The notes under the pieces are model-generated. The model was not told where the DNA came from. It did no database searches and saw only the letters and a list, made by a program, of their open reading frames with translations. This document shows, piece by piece, positions 41,290 through 53,471 of a stretch of 64,000 bases of DNA. The stretch lies in the NCBI GenBank assembly GCA_019915015.1, contig JAHBBC010000020.1, positions 310,001 through 374,000 of the forward strand. The letters run 5' to 3'. The stretch comes from Auriscalpium vulgare. Its lineage: Eukaryota > Basidiomycota > Agaricomycetes > Russulales > Auriscalpiaceae. The number at the start of each line of letters is the position of its first letter. Position 1 is the stretch's first letter. Position numbers and translations under genes: made by a program.

Positions 41290-44200
41290 AGTTGTGAGGG
41301 AAGGGGTGAGGAAAGTATCGCAGGACAGATGCTATAGATATATGGATCCATCGGAGCATGCGTGGACCAAGCTGACGAGGTCAGGAGACGGCGCATGACG
41401 TTGTGTTTGTGGAAGAAAATTTCAAGCGGTTGACCGGCGGTGGAAGTTGTATGGATTCCTCCGTGATAGGGCAGATTCGGCTTTCGCTGGGAGAGGCGAT
41501 CGCGCTTGTGTCGAACTGTAAGTGCCAGGTTTGGTCTTGGTTAGTATGAGAAGGCGGTATGGGATGGCGCAAATAGGCAAGACGGATGATGAATTGGAGA
41601 GCTAGGTCACATAGGCAGCGAAAGAAGTTTCGAAGGGCTGATTTGATGGACGGTGAAGAGGTACGGGTGCCGGTCGTTGGCTCTTGTTTGAGAACGTTTT
41701 TTTTTCTGCGGCGTTGAAATGAAAGGCATAGCATGAGCGTTTGAAATAGTCAGACAGACGTATTTAGTTGAGGCTCACTAAGTTGATTTTGTAACACCGT
41801 CAATGCAGCGTCAGATCTAGGACTTTGGGCAGAGCTGTATGCGCGAGTTTCAAGTGGATGGTTGGCTAGCGATGGGAGAGCCACGGAGATTATTACGGCG
41901 TCAGCACGTCAGTATTTGGCGTATAGATGGATAGATATGAGAAGTCTATCCGATGCAGTTAACGTTCATACGTCAGGGCGTAGTTCCAGAAAGTTAAGTT
42001 ATGGTCATCATTTGTATAGATGGGGGAGGAAGTTGAGACGCAGCAGGGGTTAGTGTCAAGACGGAGGAAGGCGAGACGTGGCAGCGGTTGGCGTCTCCAG
42101 ATATCGGCAGCTTGCGGGAAGCAGGTTAGAGGTCGGCATTGGGGCGTAAATATCTTGTGGGTAGTAGGGTATAGCGAGGCGGTGTCGAGCTGTAGTGCAT
42201 AAATTTTGTGATATATGGGGGATACAGCATGAGCAATGAGCATCGCTGAGCAGCTAGAGGTGTGTATTGCGTAGCTGACCTTGTGAGTGATGATGTGGAC
42301 AGTCAATTGCCGGAGCGAGTAGGGCGCTTTGTCGTGATCTATGTTCCTGTGACGTGGGTTCGCCGTTGAAGCTAGAAGGTTCGTACGGTCAGCTGAGTTT
42401 AGGTAGATAAGAGACGGAGTTATGGATGGGAGGAATTTGGAGTCGAGTGTTGGATTGTGAGACTCACTGTTTTGTGTAGGCAGAAACGATCAGATAAGGT
42501 GAGCGAGGGATGACTTCAGACTAGTTGGTTGAGGTTGTTGACGGGCGCGAGGTTCGTGCGGAGGATGCGAGATGTGAGCTATAGTGCGACGGCGAAGGTC
42601 GTCGTATTTGCTATCGGATGAATGGAGGTTGAAGGCGTTTTTTGATAAGGGAAGGCGGTACATGTGGAACCTGCGGCATTCTGAGGCGTTAGGAGTTGAT
42701 GCGTTGTAGTTGGCGGAAAGGAGACAGTTATGTTTCGGCATCGGCATATGTTCATCAGTGTTCAAGAGGGAAATTTTGTCGGCAAAAAAAAACTGTATGC
42801 AGGAAGATCTGTCGCTTGAGAGTAAGCAGAAGTACGCGGTGCGGGAGTTTGGGTAGGGATATAGGTTGTACCGATGGTCGAAAACTCTTGGTTGGATAAA
42901 GTCTGATGAGGAGGCGGTGAGGTGGATGGAAAATTGTGTCAGCTCGTAAGGGGGAACGTCTTGAAGGGCGTTATAGGATGCACTGGGCTAGTTTGCCGTT
43001 GTTATTGTAGCTAACGGTTGAGTAGCGAGTGAAACAAGGGAAAAATAAATTCCCACGAAAATGAAGCGTGTTCGCTTGGCAAAGTGTTGTCTTCGACGGT
43101 TGTACTTGAGAAAATCTGCACCTGGCTGGCCTGTGTAGATGTGCGATTATGGAAAGCGAATGCAGGTGAGTAAGATGCGTATTCTATGATGTCTTCATTG
43201 GGTCGTTGTAACCGCGTAGTTGGAAGGAGCTGAGCTGCGGGCGGTTGCACGAGCTTGGGTCGATGTTTGGGTGCCGAGCGAGTCGTCTGTTCGTGGAGTT
43301 CAGCATCACGTCAGTTTGAAAGTTATTCGTACGTCGCATTGTTTCATAGAGTTTGATATGCATGCATACTTAACGTTTGGCTGTAGTTGTGTTGACGGCT
43401 TTGTCCGTGTAATCTGAAATAGATGAGCATGACGGTGTGAACCCTTGTCTTGACCCGAGTCGCATAAAGTGCTAACAAAATTTGAGAAGGTGTGGATGGA
43501 TCCGACGAGGTACACTGCACTGCAAGCTGGTGTATGCATAGGTTGTTCGAGAGGCCCCGTCAAGCTAATCGCAGAAAAATGCCAGAAAATGTGCGTAGTT
43601 GCGGATGCGTCTGACGAGGTACGCCGCAAGTTGGTGCACGGATAGATTATTCCGGAGGCTCGGTTGAGCTGATAGTGTGGGCAGCATATATCATCGCAGG
43701 GGGTACCGGGCGCGGGGTGGCAATGAAGTGGTCTATCAGATGTGAGACGAGGAAGGTCTACAGCTGGTAGAAGATGTCTGTTGAGGGGACGGTGAGCGGG
43801 GTAACGGATACGTTCATCGTGCAGGTTCAGAGCTAATGTACGATTGCCTGCATCATCGTATAGGATGGCGAGGCGGTGAGGTATGAAGAGTAAGATTTCT
43901 TGGCTGCCGAAGTCGTAGGTGCGCTGTCAACGCTGTCATCTGTGGCATTTATTGTGTTGATTCCTGCGCGATCTATAGCTGTAAGGTGCTATAGTGAGAA
44001 TGATTGAATGGTTATGCGAGAAGATCTGCATGTGAGTAATGTAACCATATGTGTGAAGAAAGCATCGAGGAGCTCACAATTCATTCAATTAGCTGATAAT
44101 TGGTGCGGAATGTGGAACATGTAGACTGTTTTTAGAAGCCTGGGTTTGTGGTTTGTATAGGGACGTAGCGTGCGGTTTGAATGATCGCGTCGTGGATTAT

Positions 44201-44601
44201 TGGCGGCCAGAATGTCGTAGCTTTCATCAAGTATGTCAGCTTCAACAATAATATGGTGTTCTCGAGTACTCAATTTGAACGCTAGTTGCAGGGGGTGCGG
44301 TGGTTTAGGTAGGTTGAGTTGTTGCTGAGTGCGCATTAAATGAAGACGAGACTGTAGGTGCACGGATGAGATGACGAGTGAGTCGTGAGCTATCAGCGGG
44401 ATTATTTCTTAGCAGTCGAATCTTGCGTACCGGTGTAGGTGGTGTAGGAGCGAGAGGCAAGTTGTGCGCGGAGTGTAGGAAGGCCGCGCGGAGATTAAGT
44501 TCAGGTCAGGTAAGTGTGTATGTTTGAACATCCGATGCTACGAGCTTGCTCATTGCTCAACTCGTCTTGCCATCTCCACACAATCACACTACACAATCAT
44601 C
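41290..44601. other. 3.3-kb purine-biased spacer without a convincing gene
   Basis: The plus strand is visibly G/A-rich over most of the stretch, and open frames are short on both strands. One block (41,384-41,519, plus strand) stays open between an AG and a GTAAGT and reads VVFVEENFKRLTGGGSCMDS, but it could not be linked to further exons. No repeats of clear length, tRNA or transposon ends were found. Confidence 0.4.
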
Positions 44602-46672
44602 ATGTCTGATCGCATTCTGCACACCATCTGCGACGACGGTTTCTACTTTCGCGAGGATAACAGACAGGCCGAGGGCGTTGGGTGGCAAAGCCCGTTGATA
44701 GCGTCTGTTTTATCGGCTGGCAATAATTCAAGTGGACTGGAAGATGTTGGTATTGGCATTGGTGAGTTTGCTCTGTTGATATAGTGGTGCGATGGTTTCG
44801 ATCTAACCAGCGCTCTTTGACGGTGCTATTTGCAGGTGAACGTATGGCTTGGGGAGGGGAAGCGTTCCAACTGTCGTCTGCTTACACCGCTTTTGCCTCG
44901 GTGGATGATGGGCGTATTGCGGCTTGGGATCCTTCAAATGAAATACAGGGTTCGTGTGCGAGTGTTCACGCTTTTCCAAGCGCTTGTGATTACAGCGTTG
45001 TTGACGGTGGTGAAGGTGTGTATGTTTGAACGGTACATGTCCGCTATGAACTGAACGTCTTCCCAGCAGAAGCGTATCTTCATCATCTATCGGAAGACCG
45101 TATGGCCGACGTCTTGCCTTCTTTCGATATGAATACAGCTGATGAGGGTGGGTGATATATTATTTGTCGTAAATCCGTCTCCCTGAAGCTGTCGAAGGTC
45201 GCCCAGTCTATATTCCTTGGTGTCAGGATGTCGTCGAGATGAACGGCAGTTCTTCGACACCTTTTATTCAAGAATCGCAGGTGCAAGGAAGCTTTCATGC
45301 TCATGGAATGCAACAACAAAGCATGGAGGTTCAGCTCGATCAAGTTGGAGGGAGTTCTTCGAGCTTGTGGAACGCTCTATTCCTGCCGCCTGTCGACCCA
45401 CAGCCCTCGCCGCCTCTGTGCCAACCCATCATTGAGCAACCTCATGATATATATCTTCAGTCGCCGAATGTTCTTGATGAGACAGCGCAGTGCTCTTTGA
45501 TGCTGCTTTCTACTCCTACAATGTCGCATCTGTCGCCGCCGATGACGCGTTCGCCACCCCTAATGCCGCTCTCGCCAGCACTGATGCTATCTCCGCCACC
45601 TCCGATCCCGTTTTCGCAGCTTCCGATTGCACCGCGATCACGTCTTTCGAAGTCAAAGTCATCGAGGCGGTCAATAGGCGGTCCAAAATCCGCTAAGGGG
45701 GTCGCTTATTTTACAGGACGTTTTTCAATGTGTTCTTCGCCACCTGCAATACCGCTTGAGTCAGCTTTGATTCAACTTTCGAAATCTCCGATGCAGCTTT
45801 CGCAGCCTCCGATTCCATCACTATCACGTCGTTCGAAGCCGTCGAAGCGTTCAATAGGCGGCCCATACTATGCCAAGGCGATCGCCTATTTTACAGGACG
45901 CTTCTCGGTGTTCCCTGCAGACCCTATATCTGAGGCGGCAGAGGAATTAGCGACATTCGATGCGGAAGAAATGAAATCTGCACTTGTCGAGGATTTTTTT
46001 AGAGACTGTGCACTTAGCTGGGCCGACATCGAAGCGCTTATTCCCGACGACTTTATATTCACATCCCCATTTACATCCACATCTACGTCGACAAGAAAAT
46101 CCCCTGGGTCTGCGCAGCAGACTGTATCTCACTATCCGGGGTTAGACGCTGTCAGCCAAGCGCCTTTGGAATGGATCACACCTCTCGTTCCGGACGTCGC
46201 TAGTTGGATGCTGAGGCTTGACGTTCCGGAGAAAATGAAGGACGACGCACCGAAGATGATGCAAGAGGAAGCGTTGGATCAGTTGGTCTCATATGCTGCG
46301 AGGCATGACCCATTGTTCACTTCAGAGACTGTAATACAACGGCTGCGCTTAAAGCGTTGTGTTGGGTGTAAAGCTGGTAGGCAGAAGGTGAGCGATTATA
46401 TGACAGTGTTTATTGATGGATATTAATGAGATGAGTGTTTAATTCAGTGTAGCGGCAATCGTCCAACATGTACAAGATGTGCAAAGATCGGCAAGAGCTG
46501 TAGGTATGAGGGGAGAAAACCGACGAAGCGTCAAGGTTTATTGCTATCAATTATGGAATCACGTCGTCGCGAAGGACTAAATGAAGAGGATCCTTCCTTA
46601 GGAATGGTGATAGAATCTAACAAGTACCTTTCGATACCGTATCTTGGTGGAGGGACGAAGAGATATATATAA
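44602..46672 (+). CDS. Zn(II)2Cys6 protein with the zinc cluster at its C-terminus, 589 aa
   Basis: Five exons (44602-44761, 44836-44949, 45067-45147, 45198-46387, 46448-46672) give exactly 590 codons. The fungal binuclear zinc cluster is formed only after the last intron is removed: CVGCKAGRQK joined to CSGNRPTCTRCAKIGKSC, spacing C-x2-C-x6-C-x6-C-x2-C-x6-C, followed by basic GRKPTKRQ. Most such regulators carry the cluster near the N-terminus. The middle is Ser/Pro/Met/Leu-rich and contains an internal duplication: RRSIGGPKSAKGVAYFTGRF and KRSIGGPYYAKAIAYFTGRF, about 60 residues apart (45,670-45,730 and 45,850-45,910). The N-terminus MSDRILHTICDDGFYF is unique to me. A DNA-binding transcription regulator is the likely role; target genes are unknown. 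Confidence 0.8.
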
Positions 46673-47074
46673 GAACAACTAGCGGGATTCAGCACTCAGG
46701 TGAGCTGTCGATTGATGTTGATAGTTTGGAATAATACGCTGACATATCGAATCTATTTATTTAATAAGTAACTCGCGACGAAAGGCTATGGCTCTAGATT
46801 GATGTTTGTAGATTTTGCGTTTTTGCGTTTGGATATATGATGTGCTTGATAGTTTGGACTGACGCCTATCTTCTGTTGTAAGTATGTTGCTATCGTTTGG
46901 CTAAGCAGCGACTGCTAAATTTGTACATCTTTCTCGCGATCATCAATCGGGAAGCTTTGCAGGCAGTTAGTCACAATATGATACAAATATATATAGCAGT
47001 TATTAACTGGACGACAGTGTGAGCTCATACGTAAGAGCACAGAGTAACAGTGCTACATACATGATAGAGCGAGG
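46673..47074. other. A/T-rich convergent intergenic region
   Basis: Lies between the convergent ends of the zinc-cluster and 2OG oxygenase genes; A/T-rich with no coding signal. It probably contains both 3' ends. Confidence 0.5.
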
Positions 47075-49125
47075 TCATGAGTAAAAACCCTCTGCATGGT
47101 CCGACTCGAGGTCGCCGAGTACAGAAAACAGGCTGAGTGCGTCCGCTGCTCGCGACGCTGCTTCCTTCTCCAGTTTAGCCTTCAACGTCGGGTCCTCTTG
47201 AGCAAGACGATCTGCGGTGCGACAGCCATAAGTATGCCAGCGCATGAGCGCGCCTGCCATATACTGTGTGAAGGAGTATCTGGTCTCGTTATCTTGAATA
47301 GGCGTATTGCCATGGGTGATCAGCGCGGAGGGGAGGAGGATTGTGCAGCCAGGTGGGAATTCAACCACTAGTCCTAGCTCCCAGAGGATGAGATGGCCGC
47401 CGCGCCGATGGTCGTAGCTGCCGAGCGCGGTGACCGCGCACCAGCCGTATGGGACGTTCAGGTGATCTTTGTGCAGAGATGTCGCAACTTGCGGACCGAA
47501 GTTGAAGGTGGCCGTAGGGAATATGGAGTTTGAGAAGGGCGGTGTGAGAGTAGGGTTGCGGCGGCGGACGTCGCGAACCACATCTGCATAGCGGCGCAGC
47601 ATTCGTGGGCCAAACATACGCGCGACGCCTGCAGATTTGATTAAGTGAGACATGCGAACGATATATGTGTGAGTATACTTACCGCTGATGTGGCCTGCGA
47701 TACTGCGCATTGCAGTGCTATCTGCAAGGCGACGGTACGCCTTCTTCTGTGAGTCGTCATCTTCCGGGCGGATGTTCATAGGCTCCTAGCGAACAGGTGT
47801 CAGTCTTACTCGGCAGCAGAGGAAGGCGAGCGTACCGTTCTGCCACCCCCGAAGGAGAACCCCATGTGTAGAAACGGGTACCGACCGCGCTTGCTAAATA
47901 ACTGATTGCTAGGGAAGTTGCAGTTGTCCAACACTGCAGCGCAGTCCGCATTGGCGTTAGCTATTACGTCGTGCCCGGCACCCTCGGGGCGACCTGCCAT
48001 CGGGGCGATGATTCGTTTTTGACGGTCAACGATGACTCGGGTGTCGCTGCAAAGTAGGTGAGTGATGGCAGCAGCATATATTCGTGGTGCGCTAACTTTC
48101 CGTCCCACTCTATCAGGCGGAGCTTGTACTTGTCTAGAAGAACGCTCAGCTGAACGGGCCCGGCAGGAAGGGAGGCGGCATCCGGGGGCAGTTGAACCCG
48201 TCCGATGTAGCCGCCTTTGGCTAACCGAAGGGTGCTGGCGTCGACTGATGTAGGTATAGGGATAGGTGCGCTGTATTTGTGGACAGTGCGTGAGCGCATG
48301 CCAGGTAGGTAGCCTGCAAGCTCCCGCTTCTTATGCTTGCGCATTGCTTGGTATACGCGCTGCCTGCTGCTAGCAGGAGGCTCGGTGGCAGCGCCCATAG
48401 TGAACAGCGCCGCGGGTGGTGCTTCACTAGGGCGGTTGGAGTCGGGGCGAGGAGAGGGCGCGAGCAAGTATTTGTCTTGGAGTTGAACACGGCCAGGTCC
48501 GTCTGGCTGGCTTGAGCGACGAGCACGGGGCGACGCGTTGTGTGCACCACGCAAGCGAAGGGTTGGGGTGGGCGCAGGCTGGTGCGGCGAGGCGTACACA
48601 GAGGTCTTGGCTCGCGGATGTAGCATGGACGTCGCAGGTGAGCCGTATGCACCTGTCAAGGGCGGCTCGCGGTTCAGCGGCGGGTTTGGCGAAGGCGGAG
48701 GTGAGTCGTGCGCGTGAACAGACGCGTCATGCGCGCGTAGAGGCGCGTCATGCGTGTGCAGACTTGTAGCTAGGTCGCGTAGGGCGTCTTGTGCATGGAC
48801 GGGCTGGCCCTGTACAGGAGAGGGCATGGGGGTGGGGAGGGTATACGCAGGTGGGATGGGCGATGTGGACGGCTGAGAGGGATTGGGATGTGTGGCAGCG
48901 GCGTCGTGGTCGTTTGTGCCGCGGAGCGAGAGGATGATTGCGGCCTGAAGGTCGAAGTTCGGGGACGCGTCGATGACCGAAGAGTACGGCGAGTACTCTT
49001 TATTTGAACGCGTCTGTTAGTGACGTAGGTTAAAGATGGGCGTATATGGAGTGAGGTGAGTTTCTGCGTACTTTTTTTCTGGCCTGCGACATGGCAGCGG
49101 TGAAGACGGCTGGATTAGAAGTCAT
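47075..49125 (-). CDS. 2OG-Fe(II) oxygenase-like protein of a basidiomycete-expanded family
   Basis: The gene starts MTSNPAVFTAAMSQARKK, then an intron, then a ~300-residue Pro/His/Ala-rich disordered part (with repeated HTHDAPLRAHDASVHAHDS). The ordered part begins near 48,250: KLRLIEWDG, then after an intron DTRVIVDRQKRIIAPMAGRP. The dioxygenase core holds the iron-binding H-x-D in SLHKDHLNVPYGWCAVTALG, GGHLILWELGLVVEFPPG, the distal His in LPSALITHGNTP and the 2OG-binding Arg in NETRYSFTQY, so the active site is complete. Proteins of this type occur in many copies in agaricomycetes. Some fungal relatives are TET/JBP-like DNA-base oxidases linked to KDZ transposons; whether this branch oxidises DNA is inference. 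The C-terminus is a helical tail ending at TGA 47075-47077. Five or more exons; not all borders were fixed. Confidence 0.75.
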
Positions 49126-50206
49126 CAGCGCTCTCGACGTTCGAAAGGGGCGTTCAGCACGCTGCTCACTCTTCTAGGTGGGCGTTTTGTAGGGGTTAGG
49201 GCAAAGGGGCTTGAGTCTTCACCAGGAGGGCCGTGTCCGGCGCGCTTCAAGGCTGAAGGGCGGGTTTCGAGGGCGGGTGGGTTTTTATAGGCTCTTTTTT
49301 TTAATATTCCCACCGTTGTCCATCATTTGGACTCCCGTGGAAGCGCCCGCATATAAAACTATTCGAGAGCATCACTCATACTAATTTTGACCAGTCAGAT
49401 CTAACTCGTTCTGCTATATATATATATATAATAGCACGGCCCTACCGGGCGCGACAACACAAGCAGTGCTCGTGTGCAGACCCTTAGATAATGATGCCTG
49501 TCACAACGAGCAGAGTAAGCTCGGGACGCGTAGGTCGCGCTGGCAGAGTCTATTAGGCAGCTGCTCGGCAAAAGCGCACGCGCGCGGCCGTGTGTGGGTG
49601 TATCTGCCCTTAGTGCAGCTCGTTGAGTGCGTGCAATTTGCGTCGTCGTACGTGCTGAAGACGCGGTTGAGTGCGATAACAGAGAGTGCATATGGAATGC
49701 GAGGAAGCGAGGGCGGGCTTTGGCTCGCGCGCAGCGTATATAGTCGCTGCTCTGTCGACTTGCGGTTCTTGCCGCCATACCATCAGCTGCGCGTGTTGGT
49801 TGTGTCGGGCGATCTGCAATATGACAGTATTAGTATGCAGAGGATATGGCCGCGTGCATTCAGCAGGTATATGCGCAAGTGAGCAAAGGGGTGTATGCAA
49901 CGAACGACGCGGGATTTTTATTTTATTCTGCACTTTTGATAGAGAAAGAGCACGGATGTGTGCGTTGGAGATCATGAGAAGGCGAGATAAGGTTGGTGGA
50001 AGCGATATGAGTCGTGTGGACGGCGAGAACAAAGTGACAAGCATGGCGTTCTGGAATGAGAAGAAAATACGTGCTATGGATACATTTTCAGGTGAGCGAG
50101 ATGTCGTCGGCTGGAAGCAACGGCATGTCGAGGGATAAAGTAGTTGTAAAAGCTGTATGTTGGCTTTATATATCTGACTTGAGGTCTCTTAGCAGAGCTT
50201 ATGGGT
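49126..50206. other. Spacer between the oxygenase and BTB genes
   Basis: Only short frames with unlikely composition (Cys/Arg/Ser-rich) on both strands. A TA microsatellite lies at 49,415. Contains the promoter of the oxygenase gene at its left end and the 3' end of the BTB gene at its right. Confidence 0.4.
49415..49430. repeat. (TA)8 microsatellite
   Basis: A short uninterrupted TA run, the only clear dinucleotide tract noticed in this spacer. Confidence 0.9.
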
Positions 50207-51472
50207 TTATGAGTGTGTTTCACTCACAATTTGGAAGTATTCCGATAGAGCATCCCATATATTCTGTCTAACATTTTCGTTCAATTGTTTCAACAGAGCC
50301 CTGTGGGAGTAGCAGAATTTGACGTTACGATCATCCAAGAAGTCTGGGTCAAGTGTAAGTCTTGCTAGCCAGTCGGGACCGGTGAGGTCGCGGGCGCGCT
50401 CTTTCCACCATTTGATCCCGTTCTCCAGACAGGAGGTCTGCGTGCGAGTGGTTCCGCAGCAACACAGTCTGTTCCAAGTATCCTCGTTGTATGATTCGGC
50501 GATGTCATAGTCCTTTGCTTGGACGAGGACAGCTTTGCGTAGGTCGACTTTGCCGATGACGACTTGTATTAGCTCCTTTTTCGTCAGCAGGTTGAGATCG
50601 TCGGTGTACATGGCGCGTAGGTCGTCATCCAAATCCATTGCGTCCAATGTAGAATCTGTGGCGCATGCGATTGCGTAGAATAGAGCCGGCAGGACGTGTG
50701 GGATGTCGCAGGTCTTTGCGAGTCGGATATAGCGTCCTATAAATTGGTCAAGCGGATGTTTGAGTATTCGTACTGACATGAGGAGATAAGTAAGTATTCA
50801 CCGGGTTCACGATATATAGGCTCTTCATGCTCCGGGTCATAGATCCCAAGGTCGTACTGGATTTTGTCCCAGTCTTCCAAGGTTCGCGGCCACATCATAG
50901 TTAGAGCAGTGATCAGCTGCTCTCGTATGTCTTGGGCGTCGTATTTTGACGCGAGGGTCAAAATGCCGATGTAGTCTTCAGGAAATTTGGAATAGCGATT
51001 GTTATAAAGGTTGTCGTCCTCGTAAGATGGTAGGTGTTTTCGGAGTAATCTGAACATAACGACGCTCTGCCTTCAGCATACGATCGAGATATATAACATA
51101 CATAGATACGCACTTGTGATCGTACATCGCGGCTAAGAAGTTCTCGACATCTTCAGCTGGATCTGACATGTCCATGACGGGTGTTTCTTCATAGCGCTCA
51201 GACGCCTTCTCGAACACCGTTTGGTCGCCTTGGAAAAGCGACGCGAAAAAAGTACAATGCGTCGAGAGTATGACTTTATGGACGCGGTATAGCATGTGTT
51301 CTTCGAAGCCTTCATTCGTATCTTCATGTACAGCGCGGATGATTAGATCGCCGTCTTGCTTCCATACGGCGTCGCTTTTCTTGAAATCGAGCTTCACATC
51401 GGAATTGATGTTACAGAGTTTCATGCGTTTATGGGGTCGATCAGAGGTAGGAGAAGATTGTGTTGAAGACAT
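50207..51472 (-). CDS. BTB/POZ-domain protein, paralogue 1, 378 aa
   Basis: Three exons (51472-51114, 51049-50802, 50736-50207) total 379 codons. After a short N-terminus (SDRPHKRMKL, perhaps a nuclear signal) comes the BTB fold: DAVWKQDGDLIIRAVHED, MLYRVHKVILSTHCTFFASL, VMDMSDPAEDVENFLAAMYD and ILTLASKYDAQDIREQLITA. The C-terminal half is a helical region with a Cys pair (LCCCGTTRTQTSCLENG) followed by WWKERARDLTGPDW. BTB proteins of this type are expanded in basidiomycetes; they dimerise and may serve as Cullin-3 adaptors, though no target domain is recognisable. The first two exons are exactly as long (359 and 248 nt) as those of the plus-strand paralogue at 59,331, with introns at the same places. 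Confidence 0.85.
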
Positions 51473-52104
51473 TGTTCATATGTTCAGTGTTCAGTGTCGA
51501 CGGCAATTGGAGAGAGATTGATTTGAGTGATGAAGCGAGTTGGCGGAGGTTGGCGGCCGCTCCGCGCGGGCCGGAATATATTTCGATGCAGGCCACCTTC
51601 GAGCTTCTCCGAGATAGCCGCCCCCACAATAAGTTTTGGTTTTCGATGAGTTTTATAGCATCGTGGTGTGGCTAGTAAGTGAACGTAGGATACAAGGATA
51701 TATATGACTATGTAAGACAGGTCGCGATCATATAAAACGCCGTTTCCGAACATGTCCATCGTACCGTGCGTGTCCATAACACTTGCAATGCGAGTGGACG
51801 CCTGTGGTCCGTTCTCTGGTGGTTGAACAATCCCAGTCACCTACGCTACTGATGCGCTTGTGGCGGTACGCACCGTTGTTGTGGCTGGCTTCCATTGATC
51901 CCTAATCTTGGCATGTTGCGGATAGATACGTGTTCTTGCAGGTTGACGGTGGACATATCTTACGGAAGCGAGGTACGTTCGGCAGCATGTTGATATAGGG
52001 CACGTGTATTAGCGAGTGCAGGTGTGTGCAACGCACGATGAAGGGAACGCATTGCTGGGCTGCAAGCATAACCGTGACATTGTTAGGGAGAACATTTCCT
52101 ACCG
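51473..52104. other. Spacer between BTB paralogue 1 and a CDC48 fragment
   Basis: Only short frames; includes the BTB promoter at its left end. Nothing recognised in 51,700-52,100. Confidence 0.4.
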
Positions 52105-52822
52105 TTGGATGTCAACGTCGGACACTTGAATGATGAATATACATAATCACATTCTCAAAGTGCGTACTAGGTTCCATACATCATTAACCTTGAGCAACAG
52201 TCAATAGCAATACATGCGCACGTGGTGATGATGAGGACTGGCTCATCTTGTTCTACAGCGTCCTCCTCGATCTTCACATCGTCGCTTGCTGTTTATCGGT
52301 CCTCCCCATGATCTAAGTGACGAGCGGATGTCCGACTTGATGCTCTTCCATGCGGGAAGTTTCGCTGAGTGCTGGCAAATATCCGCACCAGTTAAGCCGC
52401 ATGTGTTCTTCGCAAGGAAGGAGATGTCGACCTCCAGCGCAGTCGAAAGACTTGCGTAATGTGACGCTGAGAATGGACGACCGCGATGGCTGATCGGGCA
52501 GTGGATAGGATGTAAATGAGTTGATAGAGATGACCAGGGCGCATGAGGGTAGAGTGATCCTGATCTGGTCGATGCGACGCGCCGGGGATAAACACTTTCT
52601 TCTTCGCGTTCATGCTGTCCGTCTCCTTAAGGATCTGGTTCTGAACGCGGTCGCCCGCGCTGTCACCGCCTCCTGAGCTGTCGCTGCGGTCTTTGGTGAT
52701 TTGATCAAGTTCAAAAGTTCATTGAGAAACGTCACACAGGGTGCGGCAGCGTGAGCGTGCTCGAACACGTTGCGGACCTTCGCCTCGGATTATCCTAAGC
52801 ACATTGTGAGCAGGTTAGGTCC
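52105..52822 (-). pseudogene. CDC48: Degenerate CDC48 C-terminal (D2) fragment
   Basis: The DNA aligns by eye, with many substitutions and gaps, to 61,285-62,000 of the copy further right. The best readable part is MNAKKKVFIPGASHRP-DQ (52,560-52,613), matching the D2 segment [17 protein letters not shown], followed by LMRPGHLYQLIYI. It covers only the end of the second AAA domain and the C-terminal tail. Stops and frame changes occur throughout, and no N-terminal half is present. It is the oldest-looking of the three CDC48 pieces in the window. Confidence 0.85.
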
Positions 52823-53471
52823 CTTGACTTGATAAAGATTGTATAAGACTGCTACAATGCAAGGATAAGTCGACCTTGTGTGACAGTGTATATGGCTTCA
52901 CCAACAGGCTGACCGTCGTTCTTTGTTGCGTTCAACGTCTAAGTGCCTACCGCCTGCGGCCTGGCGAGATGCATGGGATTGTAAACGAGCGAGACTTACC
53001 GGATAATAGTGGGGTGCAGCCAGTGAAATTCTCGAACGCTGTCTCCGGTTCCGGTCTCGATCGATCGTTTGGAACATATGAAGATTGCCTGCGTATTAAT
53101 ATCGTTGCGTGTGGGTGGCGAGAAAGGGTGTTATGGGAGCTGCAAAGGTTTAGATGAATCCACTACTGGCGCTGTGTTCTCCATAGGTTCATCTCTTGCA
53201 GTTAGTGTGTATAGCGTTTGCTATGTAAGGATGAAGACAGCTGGGTCAGAGAGTTTGGTGGTCAAAGCGTGGTCGCGGGCAGGCTGCCACGAAACGGCAC
53301 CATACGTAGGAAGTATGATGTTACAGGTAGTATGTCATCCAGATGCGGGTTCGGATGCACACCCGAAACCGAGGGCCGAATAGAGCGATCTAAACAAGTC
53401 GCTAGAGGTGTTCCAACTTATACCGAGTCGTCCTTCAACATCTTTGCGATGATATCAACACATCGCGACCC
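52823..53471. other. Spacer upstream of the C2H2 gene
   Basis: Plus-strand frames of about 100 codons overlap here but look non-coding. It must contain the promoter of the 53,472 gene. No repeat recognised. Confidence 0.4.

Noticed and set aside
41384..41519. Plus-strand exon between AG and GTAAGT
   Set aside because: A single block with no upstream start or downstream partner; it could be chance in purine-rich DNA.
49466..50138. Overlapping plus-strand ORFs in the BTB-oxygenase spacer
   Set aside because: Cys/Arg/Ser-rich translations with no conserved look and no promoter or intron logic.
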